Of a stretch of DNA of 64,000 bases, positions 18,152 through 25,686 are shown piece by piece. This stretch comes from Nocardia acididurans (lineage in GTDB: Bacteria; Actinomycetota; Actinomycetes; Mycobacteriales; Mycobacteriaceae), in contig NZ_JAERRJ010000008.1 in NCBI RefSeq assembly GCF_016741815.1, forward strand, positions 372,001 to 436,000, in the 5' to 3' direction. A program made the translations under genes and the position numbers. How positions within the stretch are numbered: position 1 is the stretch's first letter; every line of letters begins with the position of its first letter. The notes under the pieces are model-generated. The model saw only the letters and a list, made by a program, of their open reading frames with translations. It had not been told where the DNA came from and made no database searches.

Positions 18152-19501
18152 ATGGAGAAGTCAGTGGAAGTCGTCGTGATCGGGGCCGGAATCGCGGGCC
18201 TGGTCGCCGCCCGGGATCTCGCCCGCGGCGGGGCCGAGGTGCTCGTCCTCGAGGCGCGCGATCGCGTCGGCGGGCGGCTGCTGAACGAGGAGTTGCCCGG
18301 CGGCGCACCCATCGAGGTCGGTGGCCAGTGGGTCGGGCCGGGGCAGGACAGAATTCAGGCGTTGATCGACGAACTCGGCCTGAAAACCTTCCCCACCTAC
18401 GACGAGGGCCGCCATATCGCCGAAATCGGCACGGGGCGTTCGGAATACCTGGGTCGCATTCCCAAGCTGAACCCCGTGGCGCTGGCCGACTTCGCCCAAC
18501 TGCAATGGCGGCTGGACCGGCTCGCCCGCCGGGTGCCGACCACCGAACCCTGGCGGGCCGAGCGCGCGGCCGAGCTCGACGCGCAGACCTTCGCCAGCTG
18601 GCTGCAACGCGCCGGGCACACCGATGGGGGACGCAGCTTTCTCCGGGTGATCACCGAGGCCGTCTTCTCCGCCGAACCGGAAGACCTTTCCGCACTGTGG
18701 GCGGCGTTCTACATCAATGCCGCGGGCGGGGTCGACGCGCTGATCAACACCCGGGGCGGCGCACAGCAGGACCGCATCGCCGGGGGCTCGCAGACCATCG
18801 CGGTGCGGTTGGCCGAGGAGCTCGGAGACCGGGTCGTCCTCGACGCGCCGGTCACCGATATCGATTGGGACGCAGCGGGAGTCAGGGTGAGCGCGGGCGC
18901 GCTGACGGTGCGCGCCCGTCACGCCGTCGTCGCCGTGCCGCCACCGCTCGCCGCCCGCATCCGCTACTCCCCCGGGCTGCCGGGTGATCGCGACCAGCTC
19001 ATCCAGCGCATGCCGATGGGCCGGGTCATCAAGTTCAATGTCGTCTACGACGAACCGTTCTGGCGCCGTGCGGGTTTGAGCGGTCAGGCCAACAGCGACC
19101 AGCGCGCGCTGGGCACCGTCTTCGACAACACACTGCCCGAGAATTCGCCCGGCGTGCTCGTCGGCTTCTTCGAAGGCCGCCACGCCGATATCGGTTCCCG
19201 ACTGTCCGCCGCCGACCGCCGCGCCCGGGTATTGGACGACCTGGCGGGGTACTTCGGACCGCAGGCGCGCGAACCCATCGCCTTCATCGAAAGAGATTGG
19301 GCCGAAGAGGAATTCAGTCGCGGGTGCTACGGCGCGTTCACCACACCCGGCGCCCTCACCCGGTTCGGCCCCGCCCTGCGCGCACCGGTCGGTCCGCTGC
19401 ACTGGGCGGGCACCGAGACCGCTACGCGCTGGGCCGGGTATATGGACGGCGCCGCGGAATCCGGGCACCGGGTCGCCCGCGAGATACTTAGGTTTGACTA
19501 A
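18152..19501 (+). CDS. Flavin monoamine oxidase-family FAD oxidoreductase
   Basis: 449 aa. The Rossmann FAD motif VIGAGIAGLVAARDL near the N-terminus is followed by EARDRVGGR and GGQWVGPGQ, and the C-terminal FAD-closing motif HWAGTETATRWAGYMDGA is present. This is the layout of monoamine/polyamine oxidases that deaminate amines with release of H2O2. The substrate cannot be deduced. It is transcribed away from the TetR regulator through the triple operator. Its stop codon lies inside the next iron box (19488-19506), so readthrough into the secreted-protein/ABC operon is possible under low iron. Confidence 0.87.
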   Translation: MEKSVEVVVIGAGIAGLVAARDLARGGAEVLVLEARDRVGGRLLNEELPGGAPIEVGGQWVGPGQDRIQALIDELGLKTFPTYDEGRHIAEIGTGRSEYLGRIPKLNPVALADFAQLQWRLDRLARRVPTTEPWRAERAAELDAQTFASWLQRAGHTDGGRSFLRVITEAVFSAEPEDLSALWAAFYINAAGGVDALINTRGGAQQDRIAGGSQTIAVRLAEELGDRVVLDAPVTDIDWDAAGVRVSAGALTVRARHAVVAVPPPLAARIRYSPGLPGDRDQLIQRMPMGRVIKFNVVYDEPFWRRAGLSGQANSDQRALGTVFDNTLPENSPGVLVGFFEGRHADIGSRLSAADRRARVLDDLAGYFGPQAREPIAFIERDWAEEEFSRGCYGAFTTPGALTRFGPALRAPVGPLHWAGTETATRWAGYMDGAAESGHRVAREILRFD

Positions 19502-19506
19502 CCTAA
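19488..19506 (+). promoter_or_regulatory. IdeR-type iron box, best in window
   Basis: 17 of 19 matches to the IdeR consensus; only the central A and one G differ. It overlaps the stop of the flavin oxidase gene and lies 78 bp upstream of the ATG at 19584. It should make the secreted protein, ABC ATPase and permease iron-repressed. Confidence 0.82.
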
Positions 19507-19583
19507 TACCGCGACGTAGCGTACTGGACGCTATCGCAGGTAGCCGAGCTGCGACCGTCCCGAAAGCCCGCGGAGGAAGTGTC

Positions 19584-20066
19584 ATGAAGACAATCGCCGG
19601 AGTGTTCGCCACCCTGGGCATGGCCGTGCTCCTCACGGTCGGCATCGCCGCTCCCGCGCACGCGGACCGCTCGGTCCGGGACGCGGTCGTCGCGGATCTC
19701 TATCTCCGGGACGCGGATCCGTCCCTCGACGCGATCGCCGGGCAGTTCGCGGCGCTGTGGAACCCGAACCTGCCGATCAGCGCGAAACAGGAGGTCAGCT
19801 ACCACGGCTCGACCGTCGGCCCGGCGCTGCAGGGCATTCTGTCCCAGGGCGGGATGTACGACTTCCTGTCCATTCAGCTGCGCGCGACCACGAAGAACAT
19901 CACCGGCAACACCATGACCGCGGGCATGTCCGGGGTGATGGCGGGCTTCCCGGCCTCGAGCGGCAGCTACAGCTACATCCGCGAGGACGGCCTGTGGAAG
20001 GTCGACTGGAAGGCCACCTGCGCGGCCATGGGCGGCTGCACCGGCAACCCCGACTTCGGATACTGA
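19584..20066 (+). CDS. Small secreted protein, second Mtb12-like paralogue
   Basis: 160 aa. Signal peptide with hydrophobic core FATLGMAVLLTVGIAAPAHA and predicted cleavage after AHA near residue 26. The mature region resembles the Mtb12/NTF2-like secreted family and the 13290-13757 protein: a similar order of predicted elements ending in SYSYIREDGLWKVDWKATC with a second nearby cysteine. GGAGG 6-7 bp before the ATG supports the start. It follows the strongest iron box and precedes an ABC ATPase and permease by 10 bp, so it looks like the secreted component of an iron-regulated export or binding unit. The biochemical role is unknown. Confidence 0.82.
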   Translation: MKTIAGVFATLGMAVLLTVGIAAPAHADRSVRDAVVADLYLRDADPSLDAIAGQFAALWNPNLPISAKQEVSYHGSTVGPALQGILSQGGMYDFLSIQLRATTKNITGNTMTAGMSGVMAGFPASSGSYSYIREDGLWKVDWKATCAAMGGCTGNPDFGY

Positions 20067-20076
20067 TCCACGGTCG

Positions 20077-20832
20077 ATGACGCGATCACCGATGATCCAG
20101 GTTTCCGGCATATCCAAGCGATTCGGTGACAAGGTCGCGGTCAGCGAGGTCAGTTTCGACGCCGCCGGAGGCTCGATCACCTACCTGCTCGGGCCCAACG
20201 GCGCGGGCAAATCCACGACCATGCGCATGATCGCCGGGCTCACCGCACCCGATGCGGGCACGGTGCGGATCAACGACCGGCCGCTGCGCGAACTCACCCA
20301 CACCATGCGGGCGGTTCGCTTCAACCTCGACACCTTCGCCCGGAACCCGAGGCACACGGCGAAACAGCATCTGACCTGGCAGGCGCGCCTGGGCGGCATC
20401 CCCGTCACCGACGTCGAGGAGGTGCTCGCGCGCGTGGGCCTGTCCGAGGTGAAAGACCGTCTGGTGGGGCGTTTTTCGCTCGGCATGCTGCAGCGGCTCG
20501 GCATCGCGACCGCGCTGCTGGGCGATCCGGAAACCATCGTCCTCGACGAACCGGACAACGGCCTCGATGTCGACGGCATCCTGTGGCTGCGCGAACTCCT
20601 GACCGGACTGGCCCGGCGCGGGCGCACCCTGCTCGTCGCCTCCCACAATCTGACCGAGGTCGACATCACCGCCGATCGCATCGTGATCATTGGCCGCGGG
20701 CGGATCCTGTCCGATGCCGACCGCGACGAAACCGTCGCGCTCGGATCCGGCCCGCGCCCCCTCGAATCCGCCTACCTGAACATCACGCGCGGCAGCGTCG
20801 AATACGCCGGTGCCGGTGAGGCGAAACAGTGA
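20077..20832 (+). CDS. ABC transporter ATP-binding protein (exporter type)
   Basis: 251 aa ATPase of the ABC-2/CcmA-like exporter class. Walker A GPNGAGKST, signature FSLGMLQRLG, Walker B IVLDEPDNGLD, and an H-loop histidine in LLVASHNLTEV. The start may be 20077 or an ATG at 20092; neither has a strong ribosome site, as expected for a coupled gene 10 bp behind its neighbour. It overlaps the permease gene by 4 bp. Being in an operon behind an IdeR-type box, it is a candidate for siderophore export, which in mycobacteria is usually attributed to MmpL/MmpS proteins. That role is inference. Confidence 0.9.
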   Translation: MTRSPMIQVSGISKRFGDKVAVSEVSFDAAGGSITYLLGPNGAGKSTTMRMIAGLTAPDAGTVRINDRPLRELTHTMRAVRFNLDTFARNPRHTAKQHLTWQARLGGIPVTDVEEVLARVGLSEVKDRLVGRFSLGMLQRLGIATALLGDPETIVLDEPDNGLDVDGILWLRELLTGLARRGRTLLVASHNLTEVDITADRIVIIGRGRILSDADRDETVALGSGPRPLESAYLNITRGSVEYAGAGEAKQ

Positions 20833-21620
20833 CCACGACAACACATCTGATCCGAGCGGTTCGCAGCGAGTGGGCCAAGCTCTCCTGGCGCGACCCGCTG
20901 TGGCTCGCGATCGTCCCGATCGCCATCCTGCTGCCGGTCGCCCTGAATGCGAGCCTGGCGTTGGCCACCCGGATGAACAAGGTCAACGGCGCGGGCGGCA
21001 TGGACACCAACAACGCCGGCTACTGGGTGATGGTCTTCTCGACGATCATCCTCATGTCCGCGGGCGTCTCCTCGCTCAGCAACGAATTCAAGTACGCCAC
21101 AGCTGAATTGGCGTACACCACCCAGCCCCGCCGCTGGCTGCTGCCCACCGCGAAACTGATCGTCTTCGGCCTCGTCGCCGCCACGGCCACCCTGGCCACC
21201 ACCCTCATCCTCCTGGCCGGCTTCCCCACCGTCTTCCCCGACGTGTGGGGCCGGGTCGACCTCACCTCCCCACCCGGACTCCGCCTGCTGTGGGCACTCC
21301 CGTTCTTCGCCTTCGCCGTCACCACCCTCGGTCTCGGCCTGGCCGCCCTGATCCCCCGCCCCGGCGTCGTGGTCGGCGCGATCCTGCTCTGGAAGTTCGG
21401 CATAGAAACCTTCTCCGCCATGCTCCCCCTGAAGATCGCCAACATCGTCCAGCAGTGGATGCCCTTCAAGAACGGCGAACTCGGCGCCGGCCAATACCCC
21501 ACCATCCGCCCCGCCTTCGGCAGCCCCACCGGCGCCCTCGCCTACTTCGCCCTGATCGCCGCAACAGTCTTCGTACTCGGAACAATCCGCCTCTCCCGCC
21601 GAGACCTCACCACCGACTGA
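20829..21620 (+). CDS. ABC-2 type transporter permease
   Basis: 263 aa with about six membrane spans (for example LWLAIVPIAILLPVAL, YWVMVFSTIILMSAGVSSL, LIVFGLVAATATLATTLIL, LLWALPFFAFAVTTLGLGL, YFALIAATVFVLG). The ABC-2 pattern EFKYATAELAYTTQPRR follows the second span. The GTG start overlaps the ATPase stop (4 bp), so the two are translationally coupled and form one transporter. The transported substrate is not readable; the iron-box promoter points to siderophore or another iron-stress cargo. C-G runs in the last third are typical of the genome. Confidence 0.88.
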   Translation: MTTTTHLIRAVRSEWAKLSWRDPLWLAIVPIAILLPVALNASLALATRMNKVNGAGGMDTNNAGYWVMVFSTIILMSAGVSSLSNEFKYATAELAYTTQPRRWLLPTAKLIVFGLVAATATLATTLILLAGFPTVFPDVWGRVDLTSPPGLRLLWALPFFAFAVTTLGLGLAALIPRPGVVVGAILLWKFGIETFSAMLPLKIANIVQQWMPFKNGELGAGQYPTIRPAFGSPTGALAYFALIAATVFVLGTIRLSRRDLTTD

Positions 21621-21689
21621 ACCAGCCGAAACCGCTGCGGCACAGACGTTTCCACAACCCACCGAGCCGGTGTGGTTAGGATGGCGGGC

Positions 21690-21764
21690 ATGGCGAGTGG
21701 TCTTGATCAGACCCTGGCTACATCGACGACACTGGCACAGCAATTGGCCGAGTCAGCCTGGTAG
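21690..21764 (+). CDS. Putative leaderless 24-aa mini-protein
   Basis: An ATG follows the perfect -10 element TAGGAT (21677-21682) with a 7-nt gap, the geometry of leaderless actinobacterial mRNAs. The frame is MASGLDQTLATSTTLAQQLA plus four residues (ESAW), stop at 21762. There is no ribosome site. It lies 51 bp before the 89-aa hypothetical gene and may act as a leader cistron or a free peptide. Support is only the promoter geometry. Confidence 0.35.
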   Translation: MASGLDQTLATSTTLAQQLAESAW

Positions 21765-21815
21765 CAACACGATTCCACCGTCGACAGCCACGAATCTCGT
21801 TGAAGGACAACACCC

Positions 21816-22085
21816 ATGACAGACGGCAACGAACCCGCAGTGCGCTACTTCGCATTGATCGACGATGAGCGAGGCTACCCCGATGGGGTGCGTGCCCGCC
21901 GGTTCACCGGGCTTGTACGCCGAATCGCCACCCGGCCGATCCCGACCGACGAAGCGCTCGGCAGGGACTTCACCTGGGGCCCAACCGAATATCTCCGCCG
22001 CTACAACCCCGGGACGGACGAGCCTCACGAGGAGATCTCCGCTGAGACAGCCGAGCGGTTCATAGCGAGTTGGCGATCCTCGTGA
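21816..22085 (+). CDS. Hypothetical 89-aa protein
   Basis: 89 aa, acidic, no membrane segment or signal. AAGGACA lies about 10 bp before the ATG. The protein has RYFALIDDERGYPDGVRARR near the start and an Arg/Trp-rich middle (DFTWGPTEYLRRYNPG). It resembles small nocardial proteins of unknown function; I do not recognise a family. Possibly co-transcribed with the mini-ORF at 21690. Confidence 0.6.
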   Translation: MTDGNEPAVRYFALIDDERGYPDGVRARRFTGLVRRIATRPIPTDEALGRDFTWGPTEYLRRYNPGTDEPHEEISAETAERFIASWRSS

Positions 22086-22421
22086 GCGACCGGCGAGACA
22101 AACGGAAGCGCAGCAGCTGTTTGCCCGGTCTGAGTTGTATGCCCGACTCAGTCGGGTGTCAGAGCGCGTGCGCCGGGCATGGCCCCGTCCGAACAGGCTT
22201 GTAGGCGGCGTAGGCAGGACGCTGGGCCGACCAGGCTGCCACGTCATCAATCCACATGGACTGTCGGACACTGGAAATGGATTGTCCAGAGACATACGGG
22301 CTGGTGTTTGGAAGTATGTGGTCGGCGGTGTGGTGGGTCGACATAATCCTGAGGCCGTCGAAGCACAGCGCCAGGCGCAGAACGAGATTCGTGCGCCGCC
22401 ACACGGAGCAGTCAGGTTGAT
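22086..22421. other. 336-bp intergenic stretch
   Basis: No convincing gene. A small perfect hairpin CCCGACTCAGTCGGG (22142-22156) could terminate the 89-aa gene. The rest has lower GC than its surroundings. An open frame here (22135-22425) lacks a ribosome site and coding bias and runs into the next gene, so I left it out. Confidence 0.5.
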
Positions 22422-23369
22422 ATGAGCGAAGAGCCGACCACCATCGAACTCGACGAGGCCGTCTTCACCGGACCTCCCAAGACCCTGGCCGGCGGCCTGG
22501 TCAAAGCCGTGCGGCCCCGCCAGTGGGTGAAGAACGTCCTGGTGCTGGCCGCGCCGCTGGCCGCGGGCACGATTCCGAGCACCGACACCTTTGCCATCTC
22601 AGATCTCACCCGCGATCTGTACATCGGCATCGCATTCGTGGCGTTCTGCCTGGCAGCGTCGGGTATCTATCTGGTCAACGACTCGCTCGACGTGGAGGCC
22701 GACCGAGCGCATCCGACCAAACGCTTCCGCCCGATTGCCGCCGGCGTGGTTCCGGTGCGTCTGGCCTACGCGCTGGCGGTGGTGCTGCTGACCGCCTCGA
22801 TCCTGATCTCGTTCGTGGCGACATGGCAATTGGCCGTGGTGATGGCTGCCTACATCGGCATCCAGCTGGCCTACTGTTTCGGTCTCAAACATCAGGCGGT
22901 GCTCGACGTCTGCATCGTGTCCTCGGGCTTCCTGTTGCGCGCGATCGCCGGTGGCGCGGCGGCGAGTATCCCTCTGTCGCAATGGTTCCTGCTGATCGCG
23001 GCCTTCGGCTCGCTGTTCATGGCCGCGGGCAAACGCTACGCCGAGTTGAAGATCGCGCTCGATACCGGTGCCAAGATTCGCAAGTCGCTGCAGTACTACA
23101 CGCCCACCTATCTGCGCTTCGTCTGGACCCTGTCGGGCACCGCGGTCGTGATCTTCTACGGGCTGTGGGCGTTCGAGGCCGACCACGAGAACAATCCGTG
23201 GTTCGCGATCTCGATGGTTCCCTTCACGATCTGCATCCTGCGTTACGCGGTCGACGTCGATCGCGGCGCAGCCGGTGAACCCGAGGAGATCGTGCTGGGC
23301 GACCGTACTCTGCAGCTGTTGGCCGCGCTGTGTGTCACAACAGCCGGCGTGGCCGTCTACCTCACCTGA
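22422..23369 (+). CDS. Decaprenyl-phosphate phosphoribosyltransferase-like UbiA enzyme
   Basis: 315 aa UbiA-superfamily membrane prenyltransferase. Start region RPRQWVKNVLVLAAPLAAG, first aspartate motif NDSLDVEADRAHPTKRFRPI, and about eight hydrophobic spans match the Rv3806c type, which attaches phosphoribose to decaprenyl phosphate for arabinan synthesis at the inner membrane. The usual copy sits in the arabinogalactan cluster; here it stands alone, so it may be a second copy. ATG with AGG about 6 bp upstream. The assignment to DPPR synthase rather than another UbiA is good but not certain. Confidence 0.8.
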   Translation: MSEEPTTIELDEAVFTGPPKTLAGGLVKAVRPRQWVKNVLVLAAPLAAGTIPSTDTFAISDLTRDLYIGIAFVAFCLAASGIYLVNDSLDVEADRAHPTKRFRPIAAGVVPVRLAYALAVVLLTASILISFVATWQLAVVMAAYIGIQLAYCFGLKHQAVLDVCIVSSGFLLRAIAGGAAASIPLSQWFLLIAAFGSLFMAAGKRYAELKIALDTGAKIRKSLQYYTPTYLRFVWTLSGTAVVIFYGLWAFEADHENNPWFAISMVPFTICILRYAVDVDRGAAGEPEEIVLGDRTLQLLAALCVTTAGVAVYLT

Positions 23370-23395
23370 GCAGGCACACGCGGCACCACCCACCA

Positions 23396-23432
23396 CGTGC
23401 CTTTCTCGTTCACGAGCGGTTGTGAAGGCACG
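23396..23432. terminator. Bidirectional two-level hairpin
   Basis: Outer arms CGTGCCTT/AAGGCACG and an inner CTCG/CGAG stem lie between the convergent UbiA and VOC genes. A reasonable shared terminator. Confidence 0.65.
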
Positions 23433-23437
23433 GGGAG

Positions 23438-23842
23438 TCAGTGCGATTGAACTTGTTGAATGAGTTCGATCCAGATGCCGTCGGGGTCTTCTATGATCGC
23501 GAATCGGGTTCCGCTCTCGTCGGCCATGATCGGCGTGACAAACGAGGTCTCGACGGTAGCCAGGCGTTCGACGATCGCCTGGAGATCATCGACGTCGACG
23601 CTGACCCAGCGCAACCCGGTTGCGGCGGGCGGGCCGCCGGCAGGATTGTGGGCCGGGGCAGAGATACCTTCGGCGAGTTTCAGGACCGCAGCGCCGATCC
23701 GGAAGCGATGCAACACGATTCCCGAGGTGACCAGCGGGACTTCGTAGTTCACGCCCAGGACTTCTCGATAGAAGTGCATGCTTCGCCTCAGGTCGCGCGG
23801 GGTGATTCCCACCTGGAGGCTGTTGTCGACGAATCCGGGCAT
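23438..23842 (-). CDS. VOC (glyoxalase/bleomycin-resistance) family protein
   Basis: 134 aa, one vicinal-oxygen-chelate module pair: QVGITPRDLRRSMHFYREVL at the start and ATRFAIIEDPDGIWIEL-like end (read as GTRFAIIEDPDGIWIELIQ). Metal ligands are plausible at the terminal glutamate. AAGGAGCG 5-6 bp upstream fixes the ATG at 23842 rather than the longer frame. It is divergent from a TetR gene, and the gap has two palindromes, so it is probably that regulator's target. Substrate unknown. Confidence 0.85.
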   Translation of the reverse strand: MPGFVDNSLQVGITPRDLRRSMHFYREVLGVNYEVPLVTSGIVLHRFRIGAAVLKLAEGISAPAHNPAGGPPAATGLRWVSVDVDDLQAIVERLATVETSFVTPIMADESGTRFAIIEDPDGIWIELIQQVQSH

Positions 23843-23867
23843 AGTGACGCTCCTTTTCGTACTCCTC

Positions 23868-23933
23868 AAGTCACCGATGGGTGACTTAATTCAAGTAGCT
23901 ATCGAGTAGCTGCAAGTCAACGGAGTGTGACTT
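23868..23933. promoter_or_regulatory. Twin TetR operators
   Basis: A perfect palindrome AAGTCACC-GATG-GGTGACTT (23868-23887) and a related copy AAGTCA...TGACTT (23914-23933), starts 46 bp apart. One flanks the VOC promoter side; the other covers the ribosome site of the TetR gene, so TetR would repress both genes. Confidence 0.75.
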
Positions 23934-24530
23934 GTGCTGGATCACATGGCCGACAAGGATCCGCCCCGACGCCGCAATGCCGGAAGGACGCGCTCCGACC
24001 TGCTGGCGGCGGCGGTGGACCGGCTCGCGCACTACGGGTACGACCGCACCTCGGTACGCGACGTCGCACACGACGCCGGTGTCGATCCCGCACTGGTGTA
24101 CCGGTATTTCGGCACCAAGGACGCCTTGTTCGAGGAAGCCGTTCGCCACCGTGGCGGCATCGATGTACGGCAGTGCGACTCGCTCGACCAGAGCGTTCGC
24201 GTCATCCTCGATCACCTCACCACCGCGTCCGACTCCACGTCGATCGATCAGCTGACACTGCTGTTGCATTCGGCCAGCCATGACGAGGCCGTGCGATTGC
24301 TGCGCGACCGCCTGCACATCGATTTCAACGACGGACTCGCGGCGCAGCTATCAGGCACGGACGCCGAGTTACGTGCTGAACTGATCGCGAGCCTGGTACT
24401 GGGCGTCACGCTCCTGCGAGGCACCCTCCATACACGCGCGATCGAGGCCGCAGCACCAGAGCAACTGCGCTTCTACCTCGAGAAAGCGATCTGCAGCCTG
24501 GCGGACGAACCCACCGACCCACCCCACTGA
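23934..24530 (+). CDS. TetR-family regulator
   Basis: 198 aa from GTG 23934 (GGAG 8 bp upstream); an ATG at 23946 is the alternative. The HTH is residues about 18-62 (TRSDLLAAAVDRLAHYGYDR, ALVYRYFGTKDALFEEAV), and the C-terminal domain resembles TetR_C_17-like ligand domains. It is divergent from the VOC gene across the twin operators, and the second operator overlaps its own initiation region, which suggests autoregulation. The inducer is unknown. Confidence 0.87.
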   Translation: MLDHMADKDPPRRRNAGRTRSDLLAAAVDRLAHYGYDRTSVRDVAHDAGVDPALVYRYFGTKDALFEEAVRHRGGIDVRQCDSLDQSVRVILDHLTTASDSTSIDQLTLLLHSASHDEAVRLLRDRLHIDFNDGLAAQLSGTDAELRAELIASLVLGVTLLRGTLHTRAIEAAAPEQLRFYLEKAICSLADEPTDPPH

Positions 24531-24639
24531 CGCAGTCGGACCCGATTCTCTGGCGGTCCGGACTTGCACCACCGGTTGAACGCAGGTCACGCCACGTGGG
24601 TCGGTCAACACGGCCGTTGGACGGTTCAGCGGAGCGCTT

Positions 24640-25686
24640 TCAGCTCCCTTGGCGGAAACAGATTGTGCCCCATTGGAATCCGGCTCCGATGGCGGAGAGG
24701 AGGAAGGTGTCTCCGGGGTGGATGCGGTGTTCGGCGCGGGCCTGATGCAATGCGGTGAAGACGCCGGCGGAGCCGGTGTTGCCGAGTGTGTCCAGGGTGA
24801 TCGGGGCCCGTCGCATCGGTACGCCGAGGTCGGTCATGGCGGCGGTGAGGATGTTGAGGTTGGCCTGGTGCAGGAAGAAGTGGTCGATCTCGGTGACGGC
24901 GAGGGCGGCGCGGGCGGCGGCGGTGCGGATGCTGTGCGGGAGGCGGCTCGTGGCTGTCTCCCAGACCGTGCGGCCGTCCATGCGGAGGAAGTGCTCTCGG
25001 GCGGCGACGGTGTGCACGCTGGTCGGTAGGCGGGAGCCGCCGGCGCGGATCTCCACGCTGTGGGACAGCTGGGATCCGAAGTCCCAGGACAGAATTCCGG
25101 CGTCGGGGGTTTCGGTGCGGGTCAGTACGATGGCGGCTGCCGCGTCGCCGAAGAAGACGCCGGTGGTGCGGTTGCCCGGATCTGTGACGCGGGAGGCGCA
25201 GTCGGCGGCGATGACCAGTACCGCGTGCGCGGAGACGTGCAGCAGATGGGCGGCCAGCAGTATCGCCTGCAGGCCGTTCGCGCAGGCGGCCTGGGTGATG
25301 TCGATCGGCAATGCGCGCAGGGCGCCGATGCGTTCCTTGACCATCAGCGCTGTCGATGGCAGCGGCTGGTCGTAGGTGTAGGTCGCGACGATGACGGCGT
25401 CGAGTTCACTCGGCGAGATTCCCGCATCGGCGAGCGCCGACGGGGCAGCGGCGACACACATATCCGAGACCGCCAGTTCCGGTGCGAGCCTTCGGCGTTC
25501 ACGGATGCCGGTGCGGCTGACGATCCACTCGGCGGATGTGTCCAGTGTCCTGGTGAGTTCGGTATTGGTGACCACGGTGGCGGGCAGATGAACGCTCGAG
25601 CCCGACACTGTCACCGGCAGCGGACGGGCGTCCGGCGTCCGAACCGCCGAGGAACGCGGTTGATCGACCGTGCAGGGGGCCCTCAC
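24640..25686 (-). CDS. KAS III (FabH-like) 3-oxoacyl-ACP synthase
   Basis: 348 aa, thiolase-fold KAS III. The catalytic triad is readable: Cys in TQAACANGLQA, His in FFLHQANLNI, Asn in LGNTGSAG. AWIVSRTGIRERR (read as EWIVSRTGIRERR) near residue 55 is typical. Stand-alone KAS III enzymes outside the fatty-acid operon often prime or transfer acyl groups in secondary metabolism. The GTG start overlaps the stop of the upstream Rv1355c-type gene by 4 bp, so the two are translationally coupled and presumably act in one pathway. A genuine housekeeping fabH is less likely here. Confidence 0.88.
   Translation of the reverse strand: MRAPCTVDQPRSSAVRTPDARPLPVTVSGSSVHLPATVVTNTELTRTLDTSAEWIVSRTGIRERRRLAPELAVSDMCVAAAPSALADAGISPSELDAVIVATYTYDQPLPSTALMVKERIGALRALPIDITQAACANGLQAILLAAHLLHVSAHAVLVIAADCASRVTDPGNRTTGVFFGDAAAAIVLTRTETPDAGILSWDFGSQLSHSVEIRAGGSRLPTSVHTVAAREHFLRMDGRTVWETATSRLPHSIRTAAARAALAVTEIDHFFLHQANLNILTAAMTDLGVPMRRAPITLDTLGNTGSAGVFTALHQARAEHRIHPGDTFLLSAIGAGFQWGTICFRQGS

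Noticed and set aside
22135..22425. 96-aa frame in the gap before the UbiA gene
   Set aside because: No ribosome site or family look and it overlaps the UbiA start.
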